From Tetrahymena thermophila SB210 (taxonomy: Eukaryota; Ciliophora; Oligohymenophorea; Hymenostomatida; Tetrahymenidae): a DNA stretch of 64,000 bases. Both the position numbers and the translations under genes were made by a program. Location: NCBI RefSeq assembly GCF_000189635.1, contig NW_002476271.1, positions 1 through 64,000 of the forward strand, written 5' to 3'. This document shows, piece after piece, positions 38,801 to 49,919 of this stretch (position 1 is its first letter; every line of letters begins with the position of its first letter). Below the pieces are notes generated by a model. It did not search any database. It was not told where the DNA came from and saw only the letters and a list, made by a program, of their open reading frames with translations.

Positions 38801-41019
38801 ATTTGATTTGAGTTTAATCTTTTATCTATTTAGTATTTATTACTACTAAAGATACTTTCTTACAACTCAGCTTATTATTTATAATTATGATTATCAATTT
38901 GTCCAAACATATTTGTTTAGTTTAATTAATTTATCTTGATTTAGTCTGACAATTTTTATTTAAGACCATTATTAAACTCATTATAAATTGAATCAAATTC
39001 TTCCATTTTTTATTTATCTCGTTAATTTAAAATATCCTAAACTTTGCTTTCTTCTTCTTCTTATTCTTGTTCTTCTTCCCCATCATCATTTTTATCATTA
39101 TCATCATCATCATACTCTTCTTATTCTTCAGCTATAGAAAAATGATTCTTTTTTAGATCTTTATGAGATTGAAATTAATTTGATGTATCTTTTACTGGTT
39201 TTGGAGCTATATCAGTAAATACTAAGATCTTATTTTTTTCAATATTTTTGTGTTTAATAATATTTTACTATTCACTGAAAAACTATTCTTTTTTACTTAT
39301 AAAAATATTTTATTTTGGCTCAGTTTATTCTTCTTCTTTTTAATAATCAAATTAATTATTTTGATTATCTTTTAAATTGCTATCTTGAATTTACTTTTCA
39401 TTATTATTTTTCTGAGAGTTGAAAAATTATTTTCCTTTAAATTGTGATTTTATAGAATCTATGTAAAAGCTCAGTTTATTCTCTGATAGGCTTTAGTAAG
39501 GCGATTATTTTTTAGAAGAAGACTTTTAAGATTTAGTTGAATTAAATAAAAGATTGTTTTAAGAGGGTTTAACTGAATCAATTGATATTTAATTGATTTA
39601 AAACTACTCATTTTAATTAATGCATTAATGTTTTATTCTATTTTAATTTTAAACTTCTTCGTTGTTTTACTATTATTAAATTTAGTTTTAGAATTCATCT
39701 AACTAATCTTAATCATCATTTTCTAAATTATAAATTTAGTTATTTTAGAAATTTTATTTAATTTCATTAAAGTTTTAATTGAATTAATTATTTGGATAAC
39801 CTACTTACTCTATAAAACAATTAAAATTTTTTTATTATTGTGAGTCTTAATTTATTTGAAATATATCACGTTAGCTATTGACTTTGCACTCAATTTAATC
39901 ATTTATAAAGTTTACTTATGATATATCTTAGTCTTGCTAAATGTTATCAGTTTCGAAGTAATTCTATTAATCTTTATTGAATTAGTCAAGTTAATCAGAT
40001 TTTTATGATAAACTTTCTTCTCCAATAAAATTATTATTAAAATTTTATGAAAAATAAAGGCCTTTATTCTTATTATATGATTAATCTAATAAGGCCTAAT
40101 TTAATTAATCTTATTTTTATTTAAAAAATATATAATTATTTTAATTTTATTAAAAATCAAGGGTTTTTTAGTCAATTTCATATTAATTATCGCACAATTA
40201 TGAAGGAAAATTAAAGAAGAATTTTTAATCTTTTTAGTAATTTGATTCTTAAAATTTATTTTAAAATTAGTTATTATGAATGTCATTTAAGCATTTAGTA
40301 TTTATATTTTAATCAAAGTAAAGGCTATTCTAATTCAAACTTGGAAATTCATTTTAAAACTTTATTAAATCAGAATCAAAGTTATTTGAATTACTGTAAG
40401 CATTTTCTATCATTTATGGAGTAATTTCTTCAAAGTTTGAGAGCTTTCTTTTAATTACATCCTGATTATTGGTTTATTAAAGTGATGAAAAGCTTTTATC
40501 AATAATATAATTTGAATCATTAATCTAATTTAATAAACCACTACTACTTTAACCATTAATAAATGGAAAGCTTATATTTTAAAATTAAAAATATTTATTT
40601 ATAGGAAAAGTACCTCTATCAAAACCATTTTAATGAATTTATTCATTACTTTATTGCTATAAGCTATTCATTTAGTTAGAGGAATTAGTTTAATAATTAT
40701 TGTTGGTTTGATTAAAGTGTTGATCTATTCCATTTTATTTTAACAGAGGAGTGATGTATTGAAATTAACCTTAATTAGAGCTGTAAAAATTCTAATGAAG
40801 TTCTTGTATTAAATTTTTTTGTTAAATTGATTAAAATGAATTGTCCAAACTTTAAATTTAATTTTAATGTTTTTTCATATTAAATTTTAGATATTCAAAA
40901 CCATTTTTTGGAGTTATGAAATCTTAGTTAATACTTTTTTCTAGACCTTTGTCATCTGTATTAGAAAACGAGCTCTTATTACTGTAATGAGCTCTAAAAT
41001 TTTTTTTTCTATTCAACAT
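35834..41019 (-). CDS. MSH4: MutS homologue 4 (meiotic), with very long N-terminal extension
   Basis: Meiotic MutS protein that, with MSH5, stabilises crossover intermediates. 1594 aa predicted; animal and yeast MSH4 are about 880-940. Exons: 41019-38289, 38187-37568, 37317-36329 and 36278-35834; sum 4785, all phases consistent. Family segments: FYPLEIIFSNT and KRNYFDETKGESI (MSH4-typical), MDHKTALDLELL, GKRLLRSNLLQPLNDL, INSLIAQIDVCICFADFY, Walker A GQQNCGKS, KFYTTDSIEEKQSSFTSEL, Walker B IILIDEF. The first 780 or so residues are N/Q/D-rich with an acidic patch (EEYDDDDNDKNDDGEEEQEQ) and belong to one TGA-free exon continuous with the MutS part. The usual GRGT after LIDE reads CSSS, and the ATH motif is not kept, so ATPase activity is doubtful. 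Confidence 0.9.
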
Positions 41020-41504
41020 TTATCTAAATTAAAATTTAATTTAAATTATAAACTTATTTAGCTAGATTAATAAATTTATTAAAATTAATTCAAATTTTAG
41101 ACTACTTTTAACTTATATCTCATTATGTTTAATATTTAAACTAAACTCAATCTTTTAAAGTCAAATTAAGCCTTTTGTGAGGAAATATAATATTTAAATG
41201 TTAAAATTGAATGTTTATTTTAGAGAAATGTAACCTTTTAGAGTTGCAGAGATTAATAGAATTGAATTTTCAGAAAAATTAAAATATCTTTAAATTTAAT
41301 TTTATATTAAAAAGTAAAATTGAAATCATAAAGCACTAATATTATATGCAACTCTTACATGATATTTGGAAAATAAATTTATTTTTTTGAAAAATAAGCC
41401 AATTAAGATATCATAATAAAATACTAATTTTAATCCATTCATTTATTAATTTGATTATTAAAAGATAATAATTTTTATTATACTGATAATTAATAAGTAA
41501 TAGT
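41020..41504. promoter_or_regulatory. Divergent intergenic region, shared 5' flank
   Basis: 485 bases between two divergent starts (MSH4 minus at 41019 and the gene at 41505 plus). It must hold both promoters. No motif was recognised. Confidence 0.4.
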
Positions 41505-42473
41505 ATGGAGAGGTTAGAATAAAAAACTTTACTTTCTAAAGACTACTTTCTGAATTTTAGAGAGCCACCTAAAAATAATTAGAAAAAATTGGTTGAAAGC
41601 TCTCTCAGAATGATAAAGAATAAAGTTTTCGACTCTGATTACAATTCTACTCATATAGAGATTCCAAAGCAGTCAAGAGATATCCAGATTACTCTTAAAG
41701 AGCTTCATAATATTTCAGAAAATAGTTTGAGATTATAAAAGGCAAAATTTCAAACAAAAAATAGAAGCACTTCATTTTAAGATAGTATTCATCACCAGCA
41801 GTCAATAAATAATGCTTATAACTTGGATTAGAATAAGAATATTTAAGATAAAAACATGAAATAAGAGAATGACTTTTACAATGTTTAATAATTTTTCAGT
41901 CATTAAGATGGAAAAAAAAACTAAAGACAAACAGATTGCAACTACATACTAAACCACTAAGAATTTAATTTTCTCTTTAATCAATTAAATAGAGAGAAAA
42001 ATGGAGTAATCAGAGAAAAAATACTAAATTTAGAAAGCAAAAAGCCTGATTTTATGATTTGCCAAACTCAGCAAACAGAAAATATTAAGCCAAGATTGCT
42101 TTAAATACAAGAAAGCGTAGTTAAATATTCATCCGTTGATTAAGCACATAAAAGCAACATACAAAAAAAATTAGTATAACCTAGAGATTACTCACCATTT
42201 ATGAATGTTAGTAAAAATATAATGATGACATATCAACAAGATAATGCTCTCAACAAGCTTATATAAAACACAAATGCTCATGCCTACATGAAGAGCCAAT
42301 AAATAAAATAAGATCCTAGCTCATTAAACACAGATTTGAAATATTCAGAAACTAGTCAATAAAGTTTACACAATAAACACAAATCTCAAATTAATAATTA
42401 GACTAAAAATTAGTACTTTGATTATTAAAACAAATAAGAAAGATAAAAATTAACAGAAATTAAAGAAATTTGA
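41505..42473 (+). CDS. Unknown hydrophilic protein
   Basis: Single-exon gene, 322 aa, starting MERLEQKTLLSKDYFLNFRE and ending KLTEIKEI then TGA. No domain recognised, no membrane segment or signal peptide. It is rich in N, Q, K and S, with ordinary-complexity parts such as DIQITLKELHNISENSLRLQ and VISREKILNLESKK-like charged helical stretches (REKNGVIREKILNLESKKPD). It is divergently arranged with MSH4 and could share its promoter. The 323-codon TGA-free frame is well beyond chance for this base composition, so the gene is probably real. Function unknown. Confidence 0.75.
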
Positions 42474-43123
42474 AATCCATTTTAAATAATGGTTTTACAT
42501 TTATAACAATAAAAGAGTTTTATATTAAATTTGAGTTAATATTTTTTTGATATTAGATTATCAATATATAAATAAATTCTTTATATTAAGTTGCAATAAA
42601 TTACAAGAGTTTTTCAATTTAATTATTCCATCTTTATAAAATTTATTTAGTTTAAAACTCAAATCAAAATATTTTTTTCACAAATAAAATAATTAATTTT
42701 AGGTAGAAATTAAATAATTTTTTAAAAGACCATTAATTAATTTTAGAAATTATTTTAGAGTTTATTTTTTATTTGGAAATATTTAGATGATGAATAAAAA
42801 TGTATTAAAATTCATAGGAAGTCTTCAAATAATATTCATTTAACAAATTAAAATTAATAAAAGATCACTTTTATTTATCTTTGAGCATTAGTAAAAACTT
42901 TTTAGCTAAGAGTTTCCTATTTACCATTTAGAGGAAAATTAATTAATCTGAAGAAATAAATAATAATTAAAAATAAAATTCATAAAAGAAAAAAAATTAA
43001 ATCAAGATAAGGAAAGTCTAAAAATAATCAACTGAATATATAAAATAAGTTTTTAAATTCCATTTTAAAATAATGAATGTACCTAGCTCAAATCCCCCCA
43101 AAATTAGTTTTTTAAACTCATAT

Positions 43124-43342
43124 TCATAGATTATAACCTTTCCTATTGCTGGATTGATGAATTCTCTCTTTTATCTTTGAATTTTTATTCTAAGAAATAT
43201 CTATCATCAATCCAACAATACTTTTCCCCCTCTCTTTTCTAACCTGATTCAGGTTCAGTATCTTGATACAATATATAAAAGTATTTTTTAAACTAGGAAC
43301 GCTACTCCTGATAGATCTATACTCGCTAACTCCTAAACGCAT
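43124..43342 (-). CDS. Possible small protein gene or structured RNA in GC-richer island
   Basis: In ciliate code the minus strand reads open for 72 residues, from ATG at 43342 (MRLGVSEYRSIRSSVPSLK...) to TGA at 43124, with balanced composition unlike the flanks. The same bases hold a 15-base inverted repeat with one G-T mismatch: TTGCTGGATTGATGA near 43154 and TCATCAATCCAACAA near 43211, and a short palindrome AACCTGATTCAGGTT near 43241. Either a small coding gene or a non-coding RNA could explain the island. I cannot decide; no family is recognised. Confidence 0.3.
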
Positions 43343-43384
43343 TATAAATCTCTTAAGCCTCTCTTATGCTGAAATTTAAAAACA

Positions 43385-43545
43385 CAATTAAAAACATATA
43401 AATTTAAAAATAAATAAATAAAAACAAATAAATTAAGTAAATAAATAAAAAAATAAAAACAAATAAATTAAATAAATAAAAACAAATAAACAAATTAATA
43501 AATATATAAATTAAGAAGAAATAAAAATAATTAAACAAATTAAAA
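43385..43545. repeat. A-rich low-complexity tract
   Basis: About 160 bases made almost only of AAATAAAT-like units, with ATAAAAACAAATAAATTA recurring three times and nearly no G or C. Simple-sequence DNA with no coding meaning. Confidence 0.8.
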
Positions 43546-44139
43546 CTCTAAAATCTATAATTCACATAGCTGTACATTTTCAGCTTTTTTCAAATAAGTA
43601 TAAATTTTAGTTTTATTTTTTGTTTTTTATTTGAAAAATCATTTTAATTGGTATATAATTAAATAAAATTAGCGTAATGTTTTTGAAGCATTTTGTTTTA
43701 TGATTTTATATGTTTTTTTTCAAATTTTTTTATGAACAAAAAATATTGTAAAAAGGAAAAAAAGTTGAAGAAAAATAATGATTTAAGAAAAATACAAATA
43801 TATTAGCAGTTAAGAGTTATTAAAATGAAAACAAATAAAACTGCATAATTTAATTTATAATTAATATTAAATGAGTGAGCGAGTGAATAGCAAATTAAAT
43901 TAATTTATAATTAATTGATTAATATTGAATAAATAACTATTTAGCTTATTAAATTAAAGAAAGCAAATATTGAATGAACTATTTATTATCATTAGATTGT
44001 TTTACATTTTATTAAAATTTTTATAAAGAAAATTGAATGAGTTATTTATTATTATATAAATTCAAAAAACAAGAAAATTAAATAGAATCTTAGTTAAAAA
44101 GAAGATAGATAGATAATTAATTACTAATATTTCATAAAA

Positions 44140-46312
44140 ATGCCTCCAAAAAAAGCTAAAGGAAAGAAGAAGAAAGAGGAAGTAATTAACAATGATTTAA
44201 AGTTTTTACTTAAATTTCATTCGTTTTAGTTCAATTTGATAGATCTAAGATAAACATGTTAGCAGATTTATAAAAAATCTATTTCATTTAGAGAAATCAT
44301 TAAATTATTGATATAAATTATTAATAAATAAATACATTTTTAGATCATAGAAACAACAACTTTTAGGATTATAATAAATTTAATAAAATTAAAAATAGGA
44401 ACCTGATGATGAGTATAAGAGCATGACAGGGGCTGACTTAACTCAGACATTAGAGAAACTGAAAGGTATTTTGTTAAAAATTTATAAAACTTTATTAAAA
44501 TGATTGCAAATAATTTTATGTTTTTAAAATTATGAAACGCAAAAATTTTTAAATCTAAATAACAAAAAAATAATTTAAAATGAAATGATAATGATTGCTA
44601 TCGAAACGATTTGCATCAATTGGGAATTTTTTATTATGCATGAAATTAAAAGTATATTTTAATATAAAAGAGAGAGTTAATGAAATGAGAACAAACAGAA
44701 ACTATATATAAATGGATAGAGATATGGTTGAAAATTTCTATCATAACACGTTAAAAGAGATTTCTGAAGTGAAAACAAAAATATCAAACAAAGAAACAGA
44801 AGCTGAAGAAAAAGAAAGTAAACATAGAATAGATGTCAAAGTATTTCTATAAAAGGTAAATTAAAATTATTATTCAAATAATTTGAAATTAGAAGAGCCC
44901 ATAAATAGGATTGGTGCCTAGAAAATTATATAACTATTATAATAAAAATATTATAAGAAGTTAATTAAATAAATCTAAATTAAAATAAATTCATTTGGTT
45001 ATTAGGTTAAACATTTAGAGTACGAGTAAGAAAAGAGCAATTTAAATATTGAAGATGATGGTAAAAAAGCAAAAGAGAAGGAAGATGCTTACTTCGAAGA
45101 TATTACCAAGAATATGAAATAGCTAAAAACTTAGTTGAAATCAGAATACTTGGAAAAAGAAAAAGCAAATATATAATAAGTGTAAGAAGAAAAGAAGGAT
45201 CACTAGTCACTCCTTAAAATTCAATAGAAGAAATTTGATGAGCTTATCAATAATTTGATTATCAAGTATGAAGAACGTCTAGCAAAGCTAAAAGAAGACT
45301 TAGAATTAAAACTAAAAGTCGAAATTCACGAGCTTGAAGAAAGAAAAAATCTTCATATCAACGAATTAATGAATAACCACGAGAAGGCTTTCGCTGAACT
45401 AAAGAAATATTATAATGACATCACTGCTGAAAATCTTAATTTGATTAAAGCACACAAGGAAAAAATTGCTTAAATTTATGCTAATATTTAACTCAACACC
45501 AAAAACGTTGCAGATAATTAAGCCAAAAATGAACAACTCAAAGAGCCCTTGGCCAAACATCGTGAAATTCGTAATAAACTCAAAGAAGATTTAAAATAGT
45601 TTGCTAAAGTAAGATTCCTTTTTTTTTATAGTAAAGTATTTGAATGTAATATTTTTATTAATATTTAGCATAAAATGTCGCTCCAAAATTTGAAATCTAA
45701 GGCTATCACACTTAAAGATAAAATTACAAAATTAGAAAGAGATGGAAAGGATTTGGACGAAAAATACGAAAAAGTAAATAAAATTTTGATTGATTATTAT
45801 CAAGACTTAATTAAATAAAAACTAACTATTTTTCTAAAGGTAGTCAGAGAGAAGCAAGAATTAGAAAAAAAATTCGAAGATATAACATAAGAAGTTAAAA
45901 AGAATGCAGACCTCAATAATAACGTTTTAAGCAACCGTTTATAAATTTTATTAAAAGAATATAATAATAAGGTATGAACTTAATACTATTTTTTTGGGAA
46001 CTTAAAAAATTAATTAATATTTGTTTTTATTTAAAAAAGGAGGAAGAACTCCGTACCATTATCGATAACGCTGGATTAGACCATAATTTACACGAATAGC
46101 TCAAGCAAAGAGTCCAACAATCAATAGAAGCTAAAAATACTTTAATTAAGAATTTAAAATATTCCATTCACCATGCCACTAAAGCATATAACGATGCCAT
46201 CAGAGTTTACGAAGCAAAATTAGTAGAATTCGGTATTCCAATAGAAGAATTGGGTTTCTAACCTTTAGAAACAATAACTTCTTCAATGCCTGCTGGTTTA
46301 GTCTCTTCTTGA
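44140..46312 (+). CDS. DRC4: Dynein regulatory complex subunit 4 (GAS8)
   Basis: Axonemal coiled-coil protein that links the nexin-dynein regulatory complex to microtubule doublets and controls ciliary beating. 468 aa (human GAS8 478) in seven exons: 44140-44181, 44399-44465, 44671-44855, 45006-45608, 45669-45773, 45840-45971 and 46040-46312; sum 1407. Family landmarks: lysine-rich MPPKKAKGKKKKEE start, VKVFLQKVKHLEYEQ, LKVEIHELEERKNLHINELM, KAFAELKKYYNDITAENLNL, LKEPLAKHREI, and the C-terminus YEAKLVEFGIPIEELGFQPL followed by MPAGLVSS. Nearly the whole protein is predicted coiled coil. Identification is firm and shows the organism has motile cilia. Confidence 0.96.
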
Positions 46313-47270
46313 TGAAATAAAAATTTGTATTCAAATCTAGCAATATATATTATCTATCAATAATTGTAAAATTAAATTTATCTTTTGTATCTCGCTTGCT
46401 TAACTGTTGTGCAATAATAATTACTATATAATTCATATTCATTGGATATAATCAAATAATTTATAATTTTATCTTATCATTTAAGATCTTAATTAGGGTT
46501 TTTTATAAAAATACTTTCTTTATTTTTTTCACAAATAATGCAGTAATAAATAAATGATGAAATTTGTTATCTTAAAATATATCTTTACATTTGTTGATAT
46601 ATAAAGATTTGTTCATTAAATTTAGAGAGAAATTTTAGTATTCATTGCTTCCAATCTTAAGAAACAATTATTTTTTCAATGGCCTCTTGCTAGTTTAATT
46701 TTTTTATTAAATAATTTTAAATTTGTATTAAATTCTAGCAAAATGCCAATTATTATTAATTATGAAGTTAAATTTATTGTTTTATATTGCTTAATTATTG
46801 TATAATAGACAACTACTGAGAAATTCATAGTCTTTGGATATAATCTATAGCCTTTATTTTTCAAATCATTAAGTTCCTAAATTAGGTTTTTTTTTTTGCT
46901 TTCTTTTAATAATCCAGAGAATTAATGAATGAATGATCAAAATGTGTTATCCTAAAAATATACATTTAAACTTGTTTAAATATATTGATTTGATTTGATT
47001 ATTAAAGTTTGAGAGAAAAAATTAGTTAGTATTCAGTCTAGTTATTTACATAATGTGAGGTTATAGTGAAAAATATATGTCTAATTAAAAACAGAAATCA
47101 TTTTGTAAAAGAAAATTTAGGAAAATAGAGAAATATTTAGACAAATTAATACAATAAGAAGATATTGAATATGGAAAGCTTTCTTCGTTTACTAAAAAAA
47201 GTCTCTTAATATTTATTTTATAAATAGTAATCTCTTATAATATAATAATTAATTTCTTAACACAAAACTT
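46313..47270. repeat. Intergenic, diverged direct duplication
   Basis: The DRC4 3' flank is present twice: about 46320-46660 and about 46720-47040 share AATTTGTATT.AA.TCTAGCA, TTTATATTGCTTAATTAT-like, TTGGATATAATC, TTAATTAGGTTTTTT-like and GAGAGAAA.ATTAGTATTCA segments in the same order. The two are diverged. No gene seen. Confidence 0.5.
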
Positions 47271-47924
47271 TCAGCACATGCTTTTTTGGTTTATTCCTAC
47301 TTCGGCTTGACAAGAAGGGCATTTATGTACTTTATCTTTGCATGAATCAATAAATAAAGGCTATTTAAATATATATAAAAAGGAGTTATAAAATTATGGA
47401 CTAGTTTTTTAGAATTCAAATAGAATCTAAATAAAATGTTTAATTATTTACAATACAGCAGAAAGGGAAACAACATAAGCAAGTAATGGCTACCCAGCCA
47501 TACACAGCACCACCAGACTTATTTTCGACAATTGTATTAACTTCCTTTTAGCAAGAAGGGCATTAAATTCTGGTTGTATATTCACATCCATTAGCATTAT
47601 TTGGTAAATATCTCTATTAATTCTTTATAAAAAAGTTAATTTAAAAAAATTGAATGAAAAAATATAATTTTAATTCATAATAATAAATTTTATATAATCT
47701 CATATATTCCAATTTACCATTCCCATTCCCATTCCCATCTGTCCTGCAGGATATCCTTAGGGAACCTCTTAAGCAATCATAACTGTTTCTACTAAAACCT
47801 ATTATTGGCCATATCCTGGTTAAACCATAACTGGTTGTTAGTAATAACCACCTTATTAGGGTTAATATGTGCCAGGATAGGGCTATTATTAAATATAAAC
47901 TGGTTGTCCGTATTGAGGTTGCAT
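47271..47924 (-). CDS. LITAF-domain protein 1 (intron-containing)
   Basis: 152 aa, exons 47924-47718, 47613-47452 and 47360-47271 (sum 459). LITAF domains are zinc-binding, membrane-inserted modules of endosome/lysosome-associated proteins. The N-terminus is Q/P/Y/G-rich (MQPQYGQPVYIQQQPYPG), ending in a GMGMGM run. The domain has the first CxxC (IQCPSCQKEVNT), a hydrophobic stretch (VAITCLCCFPFCCI), then DSCKDKVHKCPSCQAEVG with the second CxxC. The PFC...D..KD.VH.CP.C pattern is diagnostic. It is the only member of the local family with introns, and the most diverged in its N-terminus. Confidence 0.9.
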
Positions 47925-49900
47925 GATTGGTGTTAATTTATTTATTTAGTTAAACTTTTTAAGGAGTTTATTTCCAAACTGCGAATATTAATTTAATTTA
48001 CTTTTTTTTAATTATTTAATTGTTTTTTTACAAAATCCAATAGTTTATTTGCCTTTTCGTGCGTGATATTTTAATTAGATATAAAAAATTTAATTACAAA
48101 ATCTGTGTTTGATAAATGAAAAAATATAATAAATAAATACAAAAAAATTTTATAAGCACTTGAGTATGTTTAATGCTAAGTGGCTTACATTCACATATTT
48201 AGTAAAACCACACAGGTAGTTTTCAACATCATTTTTTTGTAATTTATAATTTATAAAAATTATGATATATTTATTTGATATCTAGCTATTTAATTAAACG
48301 AATTTTGAAATTTTGTAAAGATTTTATTCTTTACTCTAACTAATCTTAGTTCTAAAATCTCTTAGTCTTACATATTTCAGATAAAAGCTATTTGATGGAT
48401 AATTTATAAAAAGAAGGAGATTTTCTCGAATTTATCTAGCCAAAAATATGAAATATTGATTATCAAATTGTCTATTATAAAAAGATTATCTAATTAATTT
48501 GGAGTTTTTCAAATTTAAATTGTTGCTTTATTTGCATGGCTATTTCATAAAAATAATGTGTGAAACAAGCACCTTTCAATTTTTTTAATATTATTTTGTA
48601 AATAAGAAATTTTTCTCTTTTTTGTTTCTAAAATTTTCACTTCGAATTTACTTACATTGTTTTTTATTGATATCAAAGTTATGAAAATTTGGTTTATTAT
48701 ATTTATTTGATTATTTTCTTAGCAAGATGCCCAAATTCCTAGTACTACCATTTTTTTGTCTTTATTATAAATATTTATAAACAGATTTCACAAATAATTT
48801 TTAGATCTATTTTTATCTTTTAATCAATACTAAATGTTTTCAAAATAAAATAAAAAATAATAATCAATCATTCATGTTTACTTTTTTTGATTCAACTGCT
48901 CCATATTTTTAAAAATTAACAAATCTCCTTCCTTCATTTATTTTAAGTAAAATTATTTTTGAAAACTTAAAAAAATAAATTTAATATCTAAAATAATAAA
49001 AAGTATTTATCCATTTTAAATTTTATTTAAGAGAACATATTTATTAAACCTAAGAATCTAATAATAAAGTTTACAATTTTTTTATCATCAAAAAAAAAAA
49101 ATATAATTATTTTCAGTAAAACTATGTAATAATAAAATTAATTTATTACCAAAATTGTATATATAATCTAGTTAAAAATTAATCTTAGATCTTGTAAAAC
49201 AGATAATTCAACAAATATATTTTTAGGCATCTTAGATTTATAAATTTATTTATTTAATTAATTTAAAATTAGTGTTTATTTGTTAGTTAGTTAGTATGTT
49301 TGTTATTCTTTAATTTGTTAGACATTTGAGAAATTTAAGAATATTGATTATATTTATGAGTAGTTATTAGTAGTTTTATTAAAATTGAGTTATAAAGTCA
49401 ATTACTTAGTAGATATTTGGTTATTTACTTTGGTATTTAGTTAGTTAGTTAGTTTATTAGTTATTTATTTATTTAGTAAGCTTGTTAAAAAGGAGGGATG
49501 AATAAAATTATTTTCAAATCTCAAATAAATCATAAAAAGCAAGAAAGGGATTGATTGAAATAAACTCCATTACATTTTTATCAAAGGCTATATAATGAAG
49601 TATTGTGAATTTTTTAATTTGAATTTATTAGAGTTATAAATTAACCATGCTATTTGGAATGTTCTCAGATTTGACTATAATTTCATAAGAATTTGAGGAG
49701 ATTAGCTTTATAATTTATACTAAATCTTGCATGTTTGTATGAAAGTCAAATTAAATTTAGTTGATAAAAGAAGTAATTTGAAATTATTCTAAATAATTTT
49801 AAAAGCTTTATATGTCAATCATTCTCTTAAAGAATACAATGTGATGGTATTAATCTTCTATCATCGGTAGTCTTTCCCCTACTTAAGGGATGATTAATTC
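47925..49900. other. Intergenic
   Basis: About 2 kb AT-rich. Near 49270-49470 there is simple sequence of TTAG/TTTA units (GTTAGTTAGTTAG, ATTTATTTATTTAG). No gene recognised. Confidence 0.55.
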
Positions 49901-49919
49901 AATATTTTAGTCAAAATTA

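Larger units (their letters stand above)
42474..44139. other. Intergenic with GC-richer island
   Basis: Mostly AT-rich and empty. Two exceptions are listed separately: a GC-richer island at about 43080-43375 and the A-rich low-complexity tract that follows it. Confidence 0.5.

Noticed and set aside
40571..40613. Possible 43-base intron in the MSH4 extension
   Set aside because: GT and AG are present, but removal shifts the frame, whereas reading straight through stays open for hundreds of codons.
43090..43110. C-rich run next to AAAA as telomere repeat or telomerase RNA template
   Set aside because: It is a single C6A4 run, not repeated, and does not match the Tetrahymena CCCCAA repeat; no telomerase RNA features were recognised around it.
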